64,000 nucleotides of DNA, from NCBI GenBank assembly GCA_900539715.1, contig UQDA01000001.1:62001-126000 (forward strand). Direction: 5' to 3'. A program made the translations under genes and the position numbers. Of this stretch, positions 45,670 to 54,134 are shown piece after piece (positions within the stretch are counted from its first letter, which is position 1; each line of letters opens with the position of its first letter). Source of the stretch: an uncultured Lachnospiraceae bacterium. GTDB lineage: Bacteria > Bacillota > Clostridia > Lachnospirales > Lachnospiraceae. The notes under the pieces are model-generated. The model ran no database searches. It saw only the letters and a list, made by a program, of their open reading frames with translations, and was not told the origin of the DNA.

Positions 45670-46734
45670 TCATTTGTTTTTGTATTTGTCTATAATCTCC
45701 CTAAATTTTGGATGTTCTCGAAGGTATGCACATTGTGGATCAGTTTCTAATCCATTGAGAAGAACTGGCATCAACTCATGGGATTGTATAGCTTTGGTTT
45801 CGGGTGCCATCCTGTGATACAGAACAGAATCAGTTAATGACCAATGTGTAGTGAGCGCTTCAAGCATTTGTTCCAGTAAATGAAGCGTTGCATCTGCATT
45901 TTGCTTTTGTTCCAAAATCTGATAAGAAGCAATATATCGGTTGTATTCCCACATATCAAATACATCTACCATGGAACTTGATTTTTCGGCAATCTTACAA
46001 GCAGATTCTGTGTTTCCGGAAGCTAATTCAGCATCTATCAATTTCGTTAGAAGCATCTGAACTCTGGTAATTTCTTTGAATAATGCCTTTTCCAGTTCTA
46101 ATGCAGCCAATTCTGCTTTTTGTTGTTGCATATAAATAGATACCTGAAGCAAAAATTTATCCGGCAATGTGCTAATCAGGTCAGTTTTATCTTGAATTGT
46201 ATCAAGAACCTCTTGTGCAGCATCTGTTTTGCCCTTACGAATATAGCGGTTAACTCTCATATAGTTGGCACTATTTCGTATCTTTTCATCATTGCTCTCA
46301 GCCAGATGTAAATACCAGTCTGAAATCTTTGTATCAAGGCTATCGATGGGTAAAGTATCATCGGCTGTCTGCAAAAGCATGGAATCCAAAATAATCGTGA
46401 TGTTGAGAAGAAGCAGTTCGTTGTGTGGGTATTCGTGTATCTTTGCTTCAGCTGCATCAAATGCAGAAAGAATATCATTCCTTGCTTGTTTGGCGAGCTC
46501 GTTGCAGAAAAATCCAATTTCCTGTTCAGACAAATCCTCACTAAAACAAAACAATGTATTCAAATCAATTTTCAAAAGTCTAGCTAATGGAGGAAGAAGG
46601 CCGATATCAGGGCTTGTGATACCTTTCTCCCATTTGCTGACAGCTGGAGTAGAAACACCGAGATAATCAGCAACCTGTTCCTGTGTTAATCCAAGTAGCT
46701 TGCGTTGCTCTTGGATGACTATGTTCATAGGCAT
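45670..46734 (-). CDS. XRE-family regulator with TPR-like sensor domain
   Basis: A protein of 354 aa. HTH at ~8-62 (LTQEQVADYLGVSTPAVSKWEKG). The remaining ~290 residues are helical repeats that resemble the TPR domains of peptide-responsive or stress-responsive regulators. AAAGGAGATTAAGAT precedes the ATG. It has its own promoter and a dyad upstream, so autoregulation is likely. The ligand is unknown. Confidence 0.85.
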   Translation of the reverse strand: MPMNIVIQEQRKLLGLTQEQVADYLGVSTPAVSKWEKGITSPDIGLLPPLARLLKIDLNTLFCFSEDLSEQEIGFFCNELAKQARNDILSAFDAAEAKIHEYPHNELLLLNITIILDSMLLQTADDTLPIDSLDTKISDWYLHLAESNDEKIRNSANYMRVNRYIRKGKTDAAQEVLDTIQDKTDLISTLPDKFLLQVSIYMQQQKAELAALELEKALFKEITRVQMLLTKLIDAELASGNTESACKIAEKSSSMVDVFDMWEYNRYIASYQILEQKQNADATLHLLEQMLEALTTHWSLTDSVLYHRMAPETKAIQSHELMPVLLNGLETDPQCAYLREHPKFREIIDKYKNK

Positions 46735-46781
46735 ATCTTAATCTCCTTTGAGAATATTACAAAAAGCTCTTTGTTGTCTTT

Positions 46782-46810
46782 ATTATAGCAAGCTGATATT
46801 CATAGCACAA
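46782..46810 (-). promoter_or_regulatory. Promoter of the XRE-TPR gene
   Basis: TTGTGC (46805-46810), a 17-bp spacer and TATAAT (46782-46787). A dyad TTAAC-N5-GTTAA at 46842-46856 lies upstream and could be an operator. Confidence 0.75.
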
Positions 46811-46912
46811 TCGAGCAGTTGTTAATCATGGAGATAAAAACTTAACCACAAGTTAAAATCCACGGCTTTCACTCTGATATGGAGTGCAGTCATGGCTCTT
46901 TCTAAATGATGT

Positions 46913-46947
46913 AAAAGGGCGATAGCATTTTATGCTGTCATCCCTTA
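46913..46947 (-). terminator. Terminator after the anti-sigma gene
   Basis: Minus strand AAGGG...AGCAT/ATGCT...CCCTTTT forms a stem with an internal bulge, ending in a T run. Confidence 0.6.
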
Positions 46948-46994
46948 TATTTATTGAAAAGCCAGATTGAAACGATGGACACAGCCCACTCTCT

Positions 46995-47477
46995 TTACGG
47001 TTGACTATTTCGACTGGTTTTGCTGTTTAGCTTTTTCTTGATTATAAACATAATAATCATATAAATAAGGCACACTATTACTCCAGAAACTGTCATTTTC
47101 AAAAGACCGATATGCCATGCGATTTGAAGTCGTGCCAGATAATAATCAGGGACTGCTCCGTTTAGAAGTACAGGTATGCCAACTTTCAATACAGGTAAAC
47201 ATGCCCCAAACAGGAAACTGATGATTGCACCCAAAACAAAATTCATTTTTTGATATATGTTTATTTTTTTCAGATAATCAATCTCTTGCATTTTTGCAGC
47301 ATTATTCCTGTTGGCTGAATTACTTAATTCTGCTTTAAACGTCCGGTATTCATTCTGACAATTTTGGCATTCTTCCAAATGCTTTTTAATAAATGAATTT
47401 GTTTCCTCGGATGTCAAATCATCCATGTACAAAGGTAGTAAATCATTGACTATATTGCACTGCAATTTTTTATTCAT
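46995..47477 (-). CDS. Zinc-finger anti-sigma factor, membrane-anchored
   Basis: A protein of 160 aa. The N-terminal ~45 residues carry the zf-HC2 anti-sigma motif (Cys7, then HLEECQNCQ with His33, Cys37, Cys40). Two hydrophobic segments follow (~78-100 and ~122-148). It overlaps the sigma gene by 8 bp, so it is its cognate inhibitor. Confidence 0.85.
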   Translation of the reverse strand: MNKKLQCNIVNDLLPLYMDDLTSEETNSFIKKHLEECQNCQNEYRTFKAELSNSANRNNAAKMQEIDYLKKINIYQKMNFVLGAIISFLFGACLPVLKVGIPVLLNGAVPDYYLARLQIAWHIGLLKMTVSGVIVCLIYMIIMFIIKKKLNSKTSRNSQP

Positions 47478-47955
47478 TTTTCTTCATCTCCTCAAATATT
47501 CTTTTTTTTCCACGATAAAAATTAACACGAGCCCAATTTTCACTTTTGCCTATTATTTCACCGATTTGAGCGAAAGATATTTCTCCAATCAACCGTAAAT
47601 ACATAACTTCCCTCATCGGTTCATCAAGATTATGTAGCGACTTCAATATCTCTACATTTTCCCACTGGATAAATAGTTCATCTTCAGCAGAAGAAATTGT
47701 CAACATGTCTTCATAATTTGATAAATCTTCAAATGCTTTATTGTCTCTTAAATACTTGAGCCAAAGATTTTGAGCAATACCACAAAGCCATGTCAATACA
47801 CTGCTATTTCCTTTAAACTTGTTAATACTATTTACAGCGCAAAAGAAAGTTTCCTGTGTTAATTCTTCTGCAAGTTCATGGTTACATGTTTTACTTAGTA
47901 GAAACGTATAGACCTTTTTTGAGTGGTTTTGGTATATTTCTTCCATTGATTCCAT
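47470..47955 (-). CDS. ECF-type RNA polymerase sigma factor
   Basis: A protein of 161 aa. Sigma region 2 at ~5-75 (ELAEELTQETFFCAVNSI, LTWLCGIAQNLWLKYLRD) and region 4 at ~105-155 (MREVMYLRLIGEISFAQIGEIIGKSENWARV). AGAAAGGAGGAAGTACG precedes the ATG. A possible ECF-type promoter, TGTAAC (48002-48007) and GTAC 16 bp further, lies upstream, suggesting autoregulation. Confidence 0.88.
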   Translation of the reverse strand: MESMEEIYQNHSKKVYTFLLSKTCNHELAEELTQETFFCAVNSINKFKGNSSVLTWLCGIAQNLWLKYLRDNKAFEDLSNYEDMLTISSAEDELFIQWENVEILKSLHNLDEPMREVMYLRLIGEISFAQIGEIIGKSENWARVNFYRGKKRIFEEMKKNE

Positions 47956-48119
47956 CGTACTTCCTCCTTTCTGCTAAGTTAGTACCCGGAAATCATCATT
48001 CGTTACACATAAATAAATAATTTGTAGAGCTTTGTATTTCCTTATGTGCATTTTAGTATATAAGCATAAATTTTTCTACAAAATCCCTTTTCATTTTCCA
48101 AAAGAGATGATATCTTCAG

Positions 48120-48161
48120 AATCGAGAAGGAGGGAATTCATCACTCCCTCCTTCTCGATTT
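48120..48161. repeat. Long perfect hairpin after tnpV
   Basis: 16-bp arms (AATCGAGAAGGAGGGA / TCCCTCCTTCTCGATT) with a 9-nt loop, overlapping the tnpV stop codon. It may be a terminator or the end of the TnpV/recombinase unit. Confidence 0.7.
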
Positions 48162-48531
48162 AACAATATATCAATTCATTCAAAACAATTTCCTCTGCCG
48201 CATTTCGGATGTTATTGCAAGCACCAACCCATGCCATCTGATCACGAGCCTTTAATGCTTCGTTTATGCCCTGCTGCTCCTGCATTTGCAGGGTCAGCAG
48301 TTCCATTCTTTGATTAGCAGTATCATCTACCTCATTCAGATGTTTGACCAGTTCTCCATCCAGCAAAAGCGTATTATACAGCACCTTATGGTGTTCTTTC
48401 AGATAGCGCAGACGCATTCTGCCGTACTTTCCGTAATGCGATTCTTCCTCCGGAAGTTCCAAATCCGGATAATACATTCCATCTGCACCGAGAGTATATG
48501 TACCGCCCATTTCTTCAAAAATTGATTTCAT
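48160..48531 (-). CDS. tnpV: TnpV, transposon-encoded small protein
   Basis: A protein of 123 aa with the TnpV pattern: MGGTYTLGADGMYYPDLELPEEE, GKYGRMRLRYLKEHHKVLYNTLLL, then GELVKHLNEVDDTA. TnpV accompanies Tn4451-type elements and sits after the serine recombinase, as here. Its biochemical role is unknown. Confidence 0.88.
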   Translation of the reverse strand: MKSIFEEMGGTYTLGADGMYYPDLELPEEESHYGKYGRMRLRYLKEHHKVLYNTLLLDGELVKHLNEVDDTANQRMELLTLQMQEQQGINEALKARDQMAWVGACNNIRNAAEEIVLNELIYC

Positions 48532-48563
48532 ATGCTATTCCTCCTTGAAATCAGCAATGGTCT

Positions 48564-50510
48564 TTAGATCATTGCAAAATGTTCAAGAGCAGCTCGGATA
48601 GCATCTTCCTTTTCTTTCGGGCATTGTGGCACTTTCTGATTTTCTTTCTGAGAGATATTGTAATGCTCTCCTACATCAATACCACATTTGCGTTTAATCT
48701 GAGAAATATATAAGGTTGAAACCTTTAAGCCATATTCTTTCAGCACATAATCCTTGATTTCCTGATAGGTAGCCTTTGACTCAGCAGAAGTAATATCAAG
48801 CTCATCCAAGTCCAAGTCGACCTCAATCGTATCATCTGGGTTTTTTCTGGACAAAAGAACAACAGTCTCGACCATTGTTTCATTTTCCAAGGGCAATTCT
48901 TTCACTTCTGCACCATTGACAGGAACGGGGAAGTTGAAGATAATCTTCCTGATCCAGTTGCCATCCGGCTGTTTTTCCGGGAATAACTCGATCCGCTCAA
49001 TAAACGCCCGCATGAACTCCTTCCGTTCCACCTCGGAGGCGGCTTCATAGACCTGATCGAATGCCAGCAGCAGGCGATAGATATTGTCGCCCGAAATCTT
49101 CTCCTGCCGGATGCTCCGTATTTGGCTTTGCACATCGTCAATCTGAACTTCAATCTCATCTATTTTACCATACTGCTCATCATAGCGGCGCTGTAAATCC
49201 GAAATTTTCCGGTCATAATACGGGTCATTCCCATCCAAACCGTCCATCTGCCGTTCCAGGCGGGCCTTTGTGCCCAACGTCTGCCGAAGCTGCGCCTGCA
49301 ATGCTTCCAGCTGCTTCTCTAAGTCGTTCGTATCAACAGCGGAGCCGATTTTTGCCTTGATTGCATCCGCAAAACGCGGATCACTAACCATAGCAGAGAT
49401 AATTGACGCTACCATGCGGTTCATCTCTGTCTGCTCAATATTCAGCCGGAAAGTACACTCATGACCAGTCGGTGTAACTGTGTTCTTGCAGTAATAGTAA
49501 TAGCGGGTCTTTTTGTCCTTGCTGTGGGCTTTCGCAATATTCCCGTACAGGCTTTTGCTGCAGCAGGGGCATTTCAGAATACCGGACAGGATATGTGCGT
49601 GGGTAGGGTCATTTACTTTCTCACGCCGGTAACCATTGACTTTCCGTTTCTCCTGCGCGAGGTTCCAATCTTCTTCTGAAATAATAGCCTCATGCTTCCC
49701 CTCATACACGGGGAATTCCGATTGCTCAACCACGTGCATCTCATTCCGTGTGCCGATCTTCTTCTCTGTCCGGCGTCTGCCATAGGCGATTTTCCCCATA
49801 TATACCGGATTATCAATGATACTTTTTACAAAGCTGGCGGAAAAACCGGGAATGGTGCCGTTCTGCCGTAACTTCTTCACAAAGCCCTGCCGGTTCAGAT
49901 ACTTTGCCACGCCGCTGACACCATCGTTGGTGTGAATATAGCGGTCAAAAATGGTGCGGATCACATCCACTTCATCCTCAGCAATCAGTAATTCGCCTTT
50001 TTCAAGGCAGTATCCATAAGGAGCAAAGCCGCCGTTCCATTTTCCTTCACGGGCTTTCTGCTCCCGTCCGGCCATCGTCTGTGTCCGAATATTCTCACGC
50101 TCTATCTCTGCCACCGCAGAAAGGACAGAAATCATCAGCTTGCCGGAATCTTTGGAACTGTCAATGCCATCTTCCACACAAATCAGATTGACACCGAAAT
50201 CCTGCATCAGCTGCAAGGAATTCAGCACATCAGCAGCGTTTCTGCCGAACCGGGACAGCTTGAACACCAGCACATATTCTACGCCGTCTTTGCAGTCCTG
50301 AATGTCTTGCAGCATCCGCTGAAATTCATGTCTGCCCTGAATATTCTTGCCGGAAAAGCCTTCGTCAGAATACTCGCCAGCCACTACCATATCTTCGTAT
50401 TCAGCGTATTTCCGCAGCTTGTCGCGCTGAGCATCCAGACTGTATCCGTCCACCTGCATGGAAGTAGATACCCGTGTGTAGAGATAGCATTTTGTTTTAG
50501 TTTTCTTCAT
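48564..50510 (-). CDS. Large serine recombinase, intact, with C-terminal tail
   Basis: A protein of 648 aa. Resolvase domain with the catalytic Ser in YLYTRVSTSMQ, KLSRFGRNAADV and SVLSAVAEIERENI; recombinase domain after EGKWNGGFAPYGYC; zinc ribbon CPCCSKSLYG; coiled coil ~385-460. The sequence then reaches VETVVLLSRKNPDDTIEV and a ~100-residue tail ending in PQCPKEKEDAIRAAL. That tail is nearly the same as the orphan piece at 61222-61536. The ATG at 50510 has AAAGGAGCGGCC upstream and overlaps the HTH gene by 14 bp. Confidence 0.92.
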   Translation of the reverse strand: MKKTKTKCYLYTRVSTSMQVDGYSLDAQRDKLRKYAEYEDMVVAGEYSDEGFSGKNIQGRHEFQRMLQDIQDCKDGVEYVLVFKLSRFGRNAADVLNSLQLMQDFGVNLICVEDGIDSSKDSGKLMISVLSAVAEIERENIRTQTMAGREQKAREGKWNGGFAPYGYCLEKGELLIAEDEVDVIRTIFDRYIHTNDGVSGVAKYLNRQGFVKKLRQNGTIPGFSASFVKSIIDNPVYMGKIAYGRRRTEKKIGTRNEMHVVEQSEFPVYEGKHEAIISEEDWNLAQEKRKVNGYRREKVNDPTHAHILSGILKCPCCSKSLYGNIAKAHSKDKKTRYYYYCKNTVTPTGHECTFRLNIEQTEMNRMVASIISAMVSDPRFADAIKAKIGSAVDTNDLEKQLEALQAQLRQTLGTKARLERQMDGLDGNDPYYDRKISDLQRRYDEQYGKIDEIEVQIDDVQSQIRSIRQEKISGDNIYRLLLAFDQVYEAASEVERKEFMRAFIERIELFPEKQPDGNWIRKIIFNFPVPVNGAEVKELPLENETMVETVVLLSRKNPDDTIEVDLDLDELDITSAESKATYQEIKDYVLKEYGLKVSTLYISQIKRKCGIDVGEHYNISQKENQKVPQCPKEKEDAIRAALEHFAMI

Positions 50511-50739
50511 GCAGGCCGCTCCTTTCTTCCATCTCTGAACATTCATCCGTTACTTTCTGCTGCGCCAGACCTTCATTCTGAATGTAGTACTCCAACAAAC
50601 GGAGCACATATTCCGGCGCATGACGGTTATCCAGTTCCCACTCTGTCACAGTCCGATAGGGAATCTGAAAATATTTACAAAATTCCTTGCGGTTCATGCC
50701 GGTGCTTTCCCGCAGTTCTTTTATTTTGGTTTTGCAGTC
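50497..50739 (-). CDS. Small XRE-like HTH regulator of the recombinase unit
   Basis: A protein of 80 aa with one HTH (IKELRESTGMNRKEFCKYFQIPYRTVTEWE). TAAAGGAA is just upstream of ATG 50739, a weak site. It is directly upstream of, and overlaps, the recombinase gene. A promoter inside a large dyad lies just upstream, so it probably controls recombinase expression. Confidence 0.82.
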   Translation of the reverse strand, partial: DCKTKIKELRESTGMNRKEFCKYFQIPYRTVTEWELDNRHAPEYVLRLLEYYIQNEGLAQQKVTDECSEMEERSGLHEEN

Positions 50740-50766
50740 CATTTCCTTTACCCCATAAAGCAAAAA

Positions 50767-50817
50767 TACACGTTGCGTATTTATTATAGCATACGCCAAG
50801 CAAATACGCAACGTGTA
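50767..50817 (-). promoter_or_regulatory. Promoter framed by a 16-bp perfect inverted repeat
   Basis: TTGCGT (50806-50811), a 17-bp spacer and TATAAT (50783-50788). The arms TACACGTTGCGTATTT (50767-50782) and its complement (50802-50817) cover the -35 and the start region. A strong operator candidate for the HTH protein at 50497-50739. Confidence 0.82.
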
Positions 50818-50830
50818 AATTCGGTTTTTA

Positions 50831-51028
50831 TCAAGCGGCTTTGTCAAATTCCTGATACACAGGAACGGGTTGCTTTCCTGATACCGCAGACCGTGTGCAG
50901 CCATCCTTCGCAGTCTCCTGCATCTGCCCCAACAGCTGCGGCCCGTACTTCTGCAACAGCCGCGCCATCACATCAACACAGCGGTCAAATGCCGCATTAT
51001 ATTTCGGATCATCATAAACTTTGCTCAA
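50831..51028 (-). CDS. 65-residue conserved small protein (same family as 36315-36458)
   Basis: TTG at 51028 with AAAGGAGCGGCC upstream, overlapping the end of mobV. Core FDRCVDVMARLLQKYGPQLL matches the small protein at 36315-36458; the C-terminal ~25 residues are unique. It is helical and of unknown role. Confidence 0.72.
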   Translation of the reverse strand: MSKVYDDPKYNAAFDRCVDVMARLLQKYGPQLLGQMQETAKDGCTRSAVSGKQPVPVYQEFDKAA

Positions 51029-51998
51029 TAGGCCGCTCCTTTCCTCTATGGCTGCTCTGCGCATAGATGTTCAAAACTTCTGCTGGTATCTGTTCCAAAA
51101 TTGCCACAGCACTGTCATAGTCGCGCCGCAGCTTGAGGTCTTCGATCTGCTTTAAGGTGCTGACTTTTTGCGCCGATGCAAGGGATTCTTCTAATTCAGA
51201 ATTTTTCCTTTTCAGCTTTTTGTTTTCGGATGCTGTTTTGGTAAAAGCCACGCCATATTTCCGCAGCAGCGTGTCCATCTTCTCCACGCTGGGAATATAG
51301 GTATCCAAAATTTTGCAGATTTCCTCCACCCGGCTTTTTGCATTAAATGGAGTAATGCCAGTGAGCAGCTGCCCCAGTTTGTCCTTCTGTTTGGTCAGTC
51401 TGGTCATCTCCTTGAACACACGGGGCGGGATGTGGTCGCGTCCGGTCAGACTGGCGCTTTCGCCGCGCTCCAAATCTGGGAACTTCTTGACCATGTGTTT
51501 CCAAAACTCATCCTGCCACCAGGTCAGCTTCTTTTTGTTGCCCATAATTTCTTTGGCGCTGAGCCTGCCATCTTCCGTCAGAGGGACAAAACAAAGGTGC
51601 ATATGAGGCGTTTTCTCGTCCATATGCACCACAGCGGATATAATTGTCTCTTTGGATTGATGCTGTTCCAGAAAGTGCAGGGCTTCCTCGAAAAACACCC
51701 GAATCTCCGCCCGTTTCTTCCCCTTGAAGAACTCCGGGCTGGCAGTGAACAACGTCTCGATCATACGGATACTGTCTTTCCGGGTACGACATCCGGCAGC
51801 GGCAATTTGCCGCTCTGATTCCGCCCGGTACTTACCGGGCGGTTTGACTAGATGGAAGTTGTACTTGCTTCGGCTGCTATCCACATCGGGATTGCTGGCG
51901 TAGTTCTCCTTTGTGCGCTCATTGTGGGCCTCGATATTTCCTATTTCTGGCCCCTTGTACTTTGCAAATCGCATAATCGCGTACTGTGCTTTTTCCAT
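51012..51998 (-). CDS. MobV (Mob_Pre) relaxase
   Basis: A protein of 328 aa. N-terminal AQYAIMRFAKYKGPEIGNIEAHNERTK (motif I), HxDEKTPHMHLCFVPLTEDGRLSAKEI (HUH motif III, ~125-150), and GRDHIPPRVFKEMTRL before a C-terminal coiled coil. MobV relaxases mobilise small plasmids and integrated units. The ATG at 51998 has CGGAGGGATTGAGC upstream. Adjacent to a 71-aa gene whose stop lies two bases upstream. Its oriT was not identified. Confidence 0.88.
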   Translation of the reverse strand: MEKAQYAIMRFAKYKGPEIGNIEAHNERTKENYASNPDVDSSRSKYNFHLVKPPGKYRAESERQIAAAGCRTRKDSIRMIETLFTASPEFFKGKKRAEIRVFFEEALHFLEQHQSKETIISAVVHMDEKTPHMHLCFVPLTEDGRLSAKEIMGNKKKLTWWQDEFWKHMVKKFPDLERGESASLTGRDHIPPRVFKEMTRLTKQKDKLGQLLTGITPFNAKSRVEEICKILDTYIPSVEKMDTLLRKYGVAFTKTASENKKLKRKNSELEESLASAQKVSTLKQIEDLKLRRDYDSAVAILEQIPAEVLNIYAQSSHRGKERPIEQSL

Positions 51999-52000
51999 GC

Positions 52001-52216
52001 TCAATCCCTCCGTTTCTGCCAGACCAGTTCATAGCCCAGCACATCGGCCAGCTCCACAGCCTCCCGATACCGCAGCGACTCCCGCTGCAATTTCCCGGAA
52101 AGATTGGATACGCTGTCGCTCCAGCCATATTCGTCATGCAGAAGATCAACGACTTCCTGCATGGTGTACCCGGCGCGGATGATCTGCGCCTTGATTTCGT
52201 TTCGGATATTTGATTT
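52001..52216 (-). CDS. Small HTH-like protein in the mobV operon
   Basis: A protein of 71 aa (IKAQIIRAGYTMQEVVDLLHDEYGWSDSVSNLSGKLQRE) with an XRE/DUF6471-like helical pattern. TTTGGAGGATTACC precedes ATG 52216. It is directly upstream of mobV and probably regulates or assists mobilisation. Confidence 0.7.
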   Translation of the reverse strand, partial: KSNIRNEIKAQIIRAGYTMQEVVDLLHDEYGWSDSVSNLSGKLQRESLRYREAVELADVLGYELVWQKRRD

Positions 52217-52245
52217 CATGGTAATCCTCCAAATTTTCTTGCCCA

Positions 52246-52285
52246 TAAAAAGAACCGGATGCGCTGGATAGCGTACCGGCTTCTT
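52246..52285 (-). terminator. Hairpin with T run upstream of the mobV operon
   Basis: Minus strand AAGAAGCCGG...CCGGTTCTTTTTA, a stem with one bulge. It could end the primase-operon transcript or attenuate the mobV operon. Confidence 0.6.
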
Positions 52286-52554
52286 GGGATGATAAAATTA
52301 TTATAGTTGCTGTTTTGCGATAGAAATGCTTCCCCGCGTATCATTGGTCAACGGCAGAATATTCGACTTCACGGAAATGTGGGGCTTTTCATCGTTCGGA
52401 CTGTATCTGTACGAGATGGCGCAACGTGTACACTGTTCCGCGAGCCGTTATTCTGTGAACTGTATGCGGATAATCGAGAAACATTTCGCCGTTTTGAGAT
52501 TACTCTAAAATACGCCTGCAAAATCACCTCTTTTGCTGACCGCTTTAGCCGTAG

Positions 52555-52619
52555 TCAAAATGACCACACCCACTTCATCTCGCTAAAGTAGTCGGGTTCA
52601 AAATGACCACGACTACTTC
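52555..52619. repeat. Direct repeats TCAAAATGACCAC with an inverted AAGTAGTCG pair
   Basis: Exact 13-bp copies at 52555-52567 and 52598-52610. AAGTAGTCG and CGACTACTT frame the second copy. The layout recalls the multiple terminal repeats of IS21-type elements, but no transposase is present. Confidence 0.5.
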
Positions 52620-52730
52620 ACATCACAAAAGCACGAATAATTTCACGGTTCAGGTGGTGGACACAATGTCCACCACTTTAATCGCATGAAATATTCCTGC
52701 AATATATGAGGTAACAGGGTTAATCGCTGC

Positions 52731-52792
52731 GTACATACGTACCGGCGACCAGAGCGGAAATCAATCCCGCCAGTCTTCCGGTACGTACGTAC
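52731..52792. repeat. GTAC-rich 15-bp inverted repeat at the end of the SF3 helicase gene
   Basis: GTACATACGTACCGG (52731-52745) and CCGGTACGTACGTAC (52778-52792) pair at 14 of 15 positions. The right arm is inside the last codons (Cys-Thr-Tyr-Val-Pro). Confidence 0.7.
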
Positions 52793-54134
52793 ACTGTGAA
52801 GCGTCCGTAAACTCGTTTATATGCGGCCTTGCCACTGCCTCGATGCCCATAAATCCCCACACCCGGCGTCCTGCCGAATTAGTGATCGTGTTGCAGTGTT
52901 CCAGATTGTACTTGCCGCAGGCTGCCACCAGCGCATCGCTGAAACTGCGGCGTTTGAGTGCAGTCAGACTGTTTTCCTCGCACCACATCCGGTAAATGTC
53001 GTAGCAATCCTTTGAACTGATGGACGCATCGGCTTTCAGCCGGATATAACCTTCGGATTCCAGAAAATCGAACACATTGTTGTTGTCACGCTTGACGGCC
53101 TCCCGGTTCTCTCTGGTGCGCTGGCTCTCGGTGAACTTGAAGTTATTGGCGACCAGCCGCTGCAATCCTACAAAAGCCCATAGGAAGATGCCCTCGATCT
53201 CCGCTTTCATCTTCTCGGCCAGATCGGGATCATCCACACGGTCAACAGGCTTCTTTTTGGTGGTCAATACCAGCTGCCGCCGGTAAAAGCCGTCGCTGCG
53301 GTCAAAGAGGGCCTGCAAGTCACCGTTGCTGAACGCCAGAAGCCTGGCGCACATCCAGCCCTGATAGCTCTGCTTGCCTTTGCGCTCCAAATCCATCTTG
53401 CCCTGTGCAGTAACAATAGATTTGACGTAGTTGGTCTGACGCAACGCTTCCATCCGCATATCGTCATCCACACAAAGAAGAATGTGTTCCAGATCAGCGC
53501 GGGCAAAACGGTTCTCGGAGATTTTACCGATGCTGCCGTCCTTCATATTGCTGCCGAACAGGGCGGACAGCACCGCACCGATCTGGCTCTTGCCCTCGCC
53601 GCCATTCCCCTTAATGACCATCATCCGCTGGCCTTTGTTGCTGGGGATCAGACAATACCCGACGAACTCCTGCAAGGTGGGAATGTCCTCCGGGTAAAGC
53701 AGCCCATCCAGAAAAGCCAGCCAGCTGGCCGGTGTGGGGGCGTTGGGATTGTAGGCCACCGGCAAACGACAGCGCACGATCTCCGGTTTCCCCTCTGTAA
53801 AGGTGCCATTCAGAAACAACGTGCCGTTTGCCAGATGGATACGGTCAGCCTGCGGTGGGAAGTCCTCCACCAGCGCCGCCAGTTTTATCAGTTCTACAAT
53901 ATTGCTGATTTTGCGGGGGATGTTGCTCACCGCACAGCAGCGTAGCTCGTCAAAAATTTCGCTGCGTAGGGGCAGATCATTGGTCACACGGCCATCGGGC
54001 GTGAAAAAAGCCTCGTTTGTGTAGATGATTTTGTGTCTGCTCAGAAAATCATCACAAAACAGGGCTTCATTGATACTCTTGCCGTCAAACCAGACTGGCT
54101 GGTTGACCTCACGCGATTGCTCGTTCTTCGCCAC
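52761..54134 (-). CDS. Superfamily 3 helicase of a P4/D5-type primase-helicase system
   Basis: A protein of 457 aa. The D5 N-terminal-like region (~1-155) is followed by a SF3 core: Walker A MVIKGNGGEGKSQIGAVL (~172), Walker B HILLCVDDDMRM (~215) and motif C LAFSNGDLQAL (~265). The C-terminal winged-helix part is ~345-457. It unwinds DNA during replication of the element. It overlaps the primase gene by 26 bp. Confidence 0.85.
   Translation of the reverse strand: MAKNEQSREVNQPVWFDGKSINEALFCDDFLSRHKIIYTNEAFFTPDGRVTNDLPLRSEIFDELRCCAVSNIPRKISNIVELIKLAALVEDFPPQADRIHLANGTLFLNGTFTEGKPEIVRCRLPVAYNPNAPTPASWLAFLDGLLYPEDIPTLQEFVGYCLIPSNKGQRMMVIKGNGGEGKSQIGAVLSALFGSNMKDGSIGKISENRFARADLEHILLCVDDDMRMEALRQTNYVKSIVTAQGKMDLERKGKQSYQGWMCARLLAFSNGDLQALFDRSDGFYRRQLVLTTKKKPVDRVDDPDLAEKMKAEIEGIFLWAFVGLQRLVANNFKFTESQRTRENREAVKRDNNNVFDFLESEGYIRLKADASISSKDCYDIYRMWCEENSLTALKRRSFSDALVAACGKYNLEHCNTITNSAGRRVWGFMGIEAVARPHINEFTDASQCTYVPEDWRD

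Larger units (their letters stand above)
52217..52760. other. Non-coding, repeat-rich region between mobV and the replication genes
   Basis: About 540 bp without a supported gene. It holds a terminator-like hairpin (52246-52285), two TCAAAATGACCAC repeats, a dyad GTGGTGGAC-N5-GTCCACCAC (52654-52676) and part of a GTAC-rich inverted repeat. It could contain a replication origin. Confidence 0.6.

Noticed and set aside
52217..52300. MobV-type oriT next to the MobV relaxase
   Set aside because: No match to the pMV158-type nick sequence; the hairpin here is better explained as a terminator.
52326..52508. 60-codon frame in the gap before the SF3 helicase gene
   Set aside because: No ribosome site or recognisable motif; it lies in a repeat-rich non-coding region.
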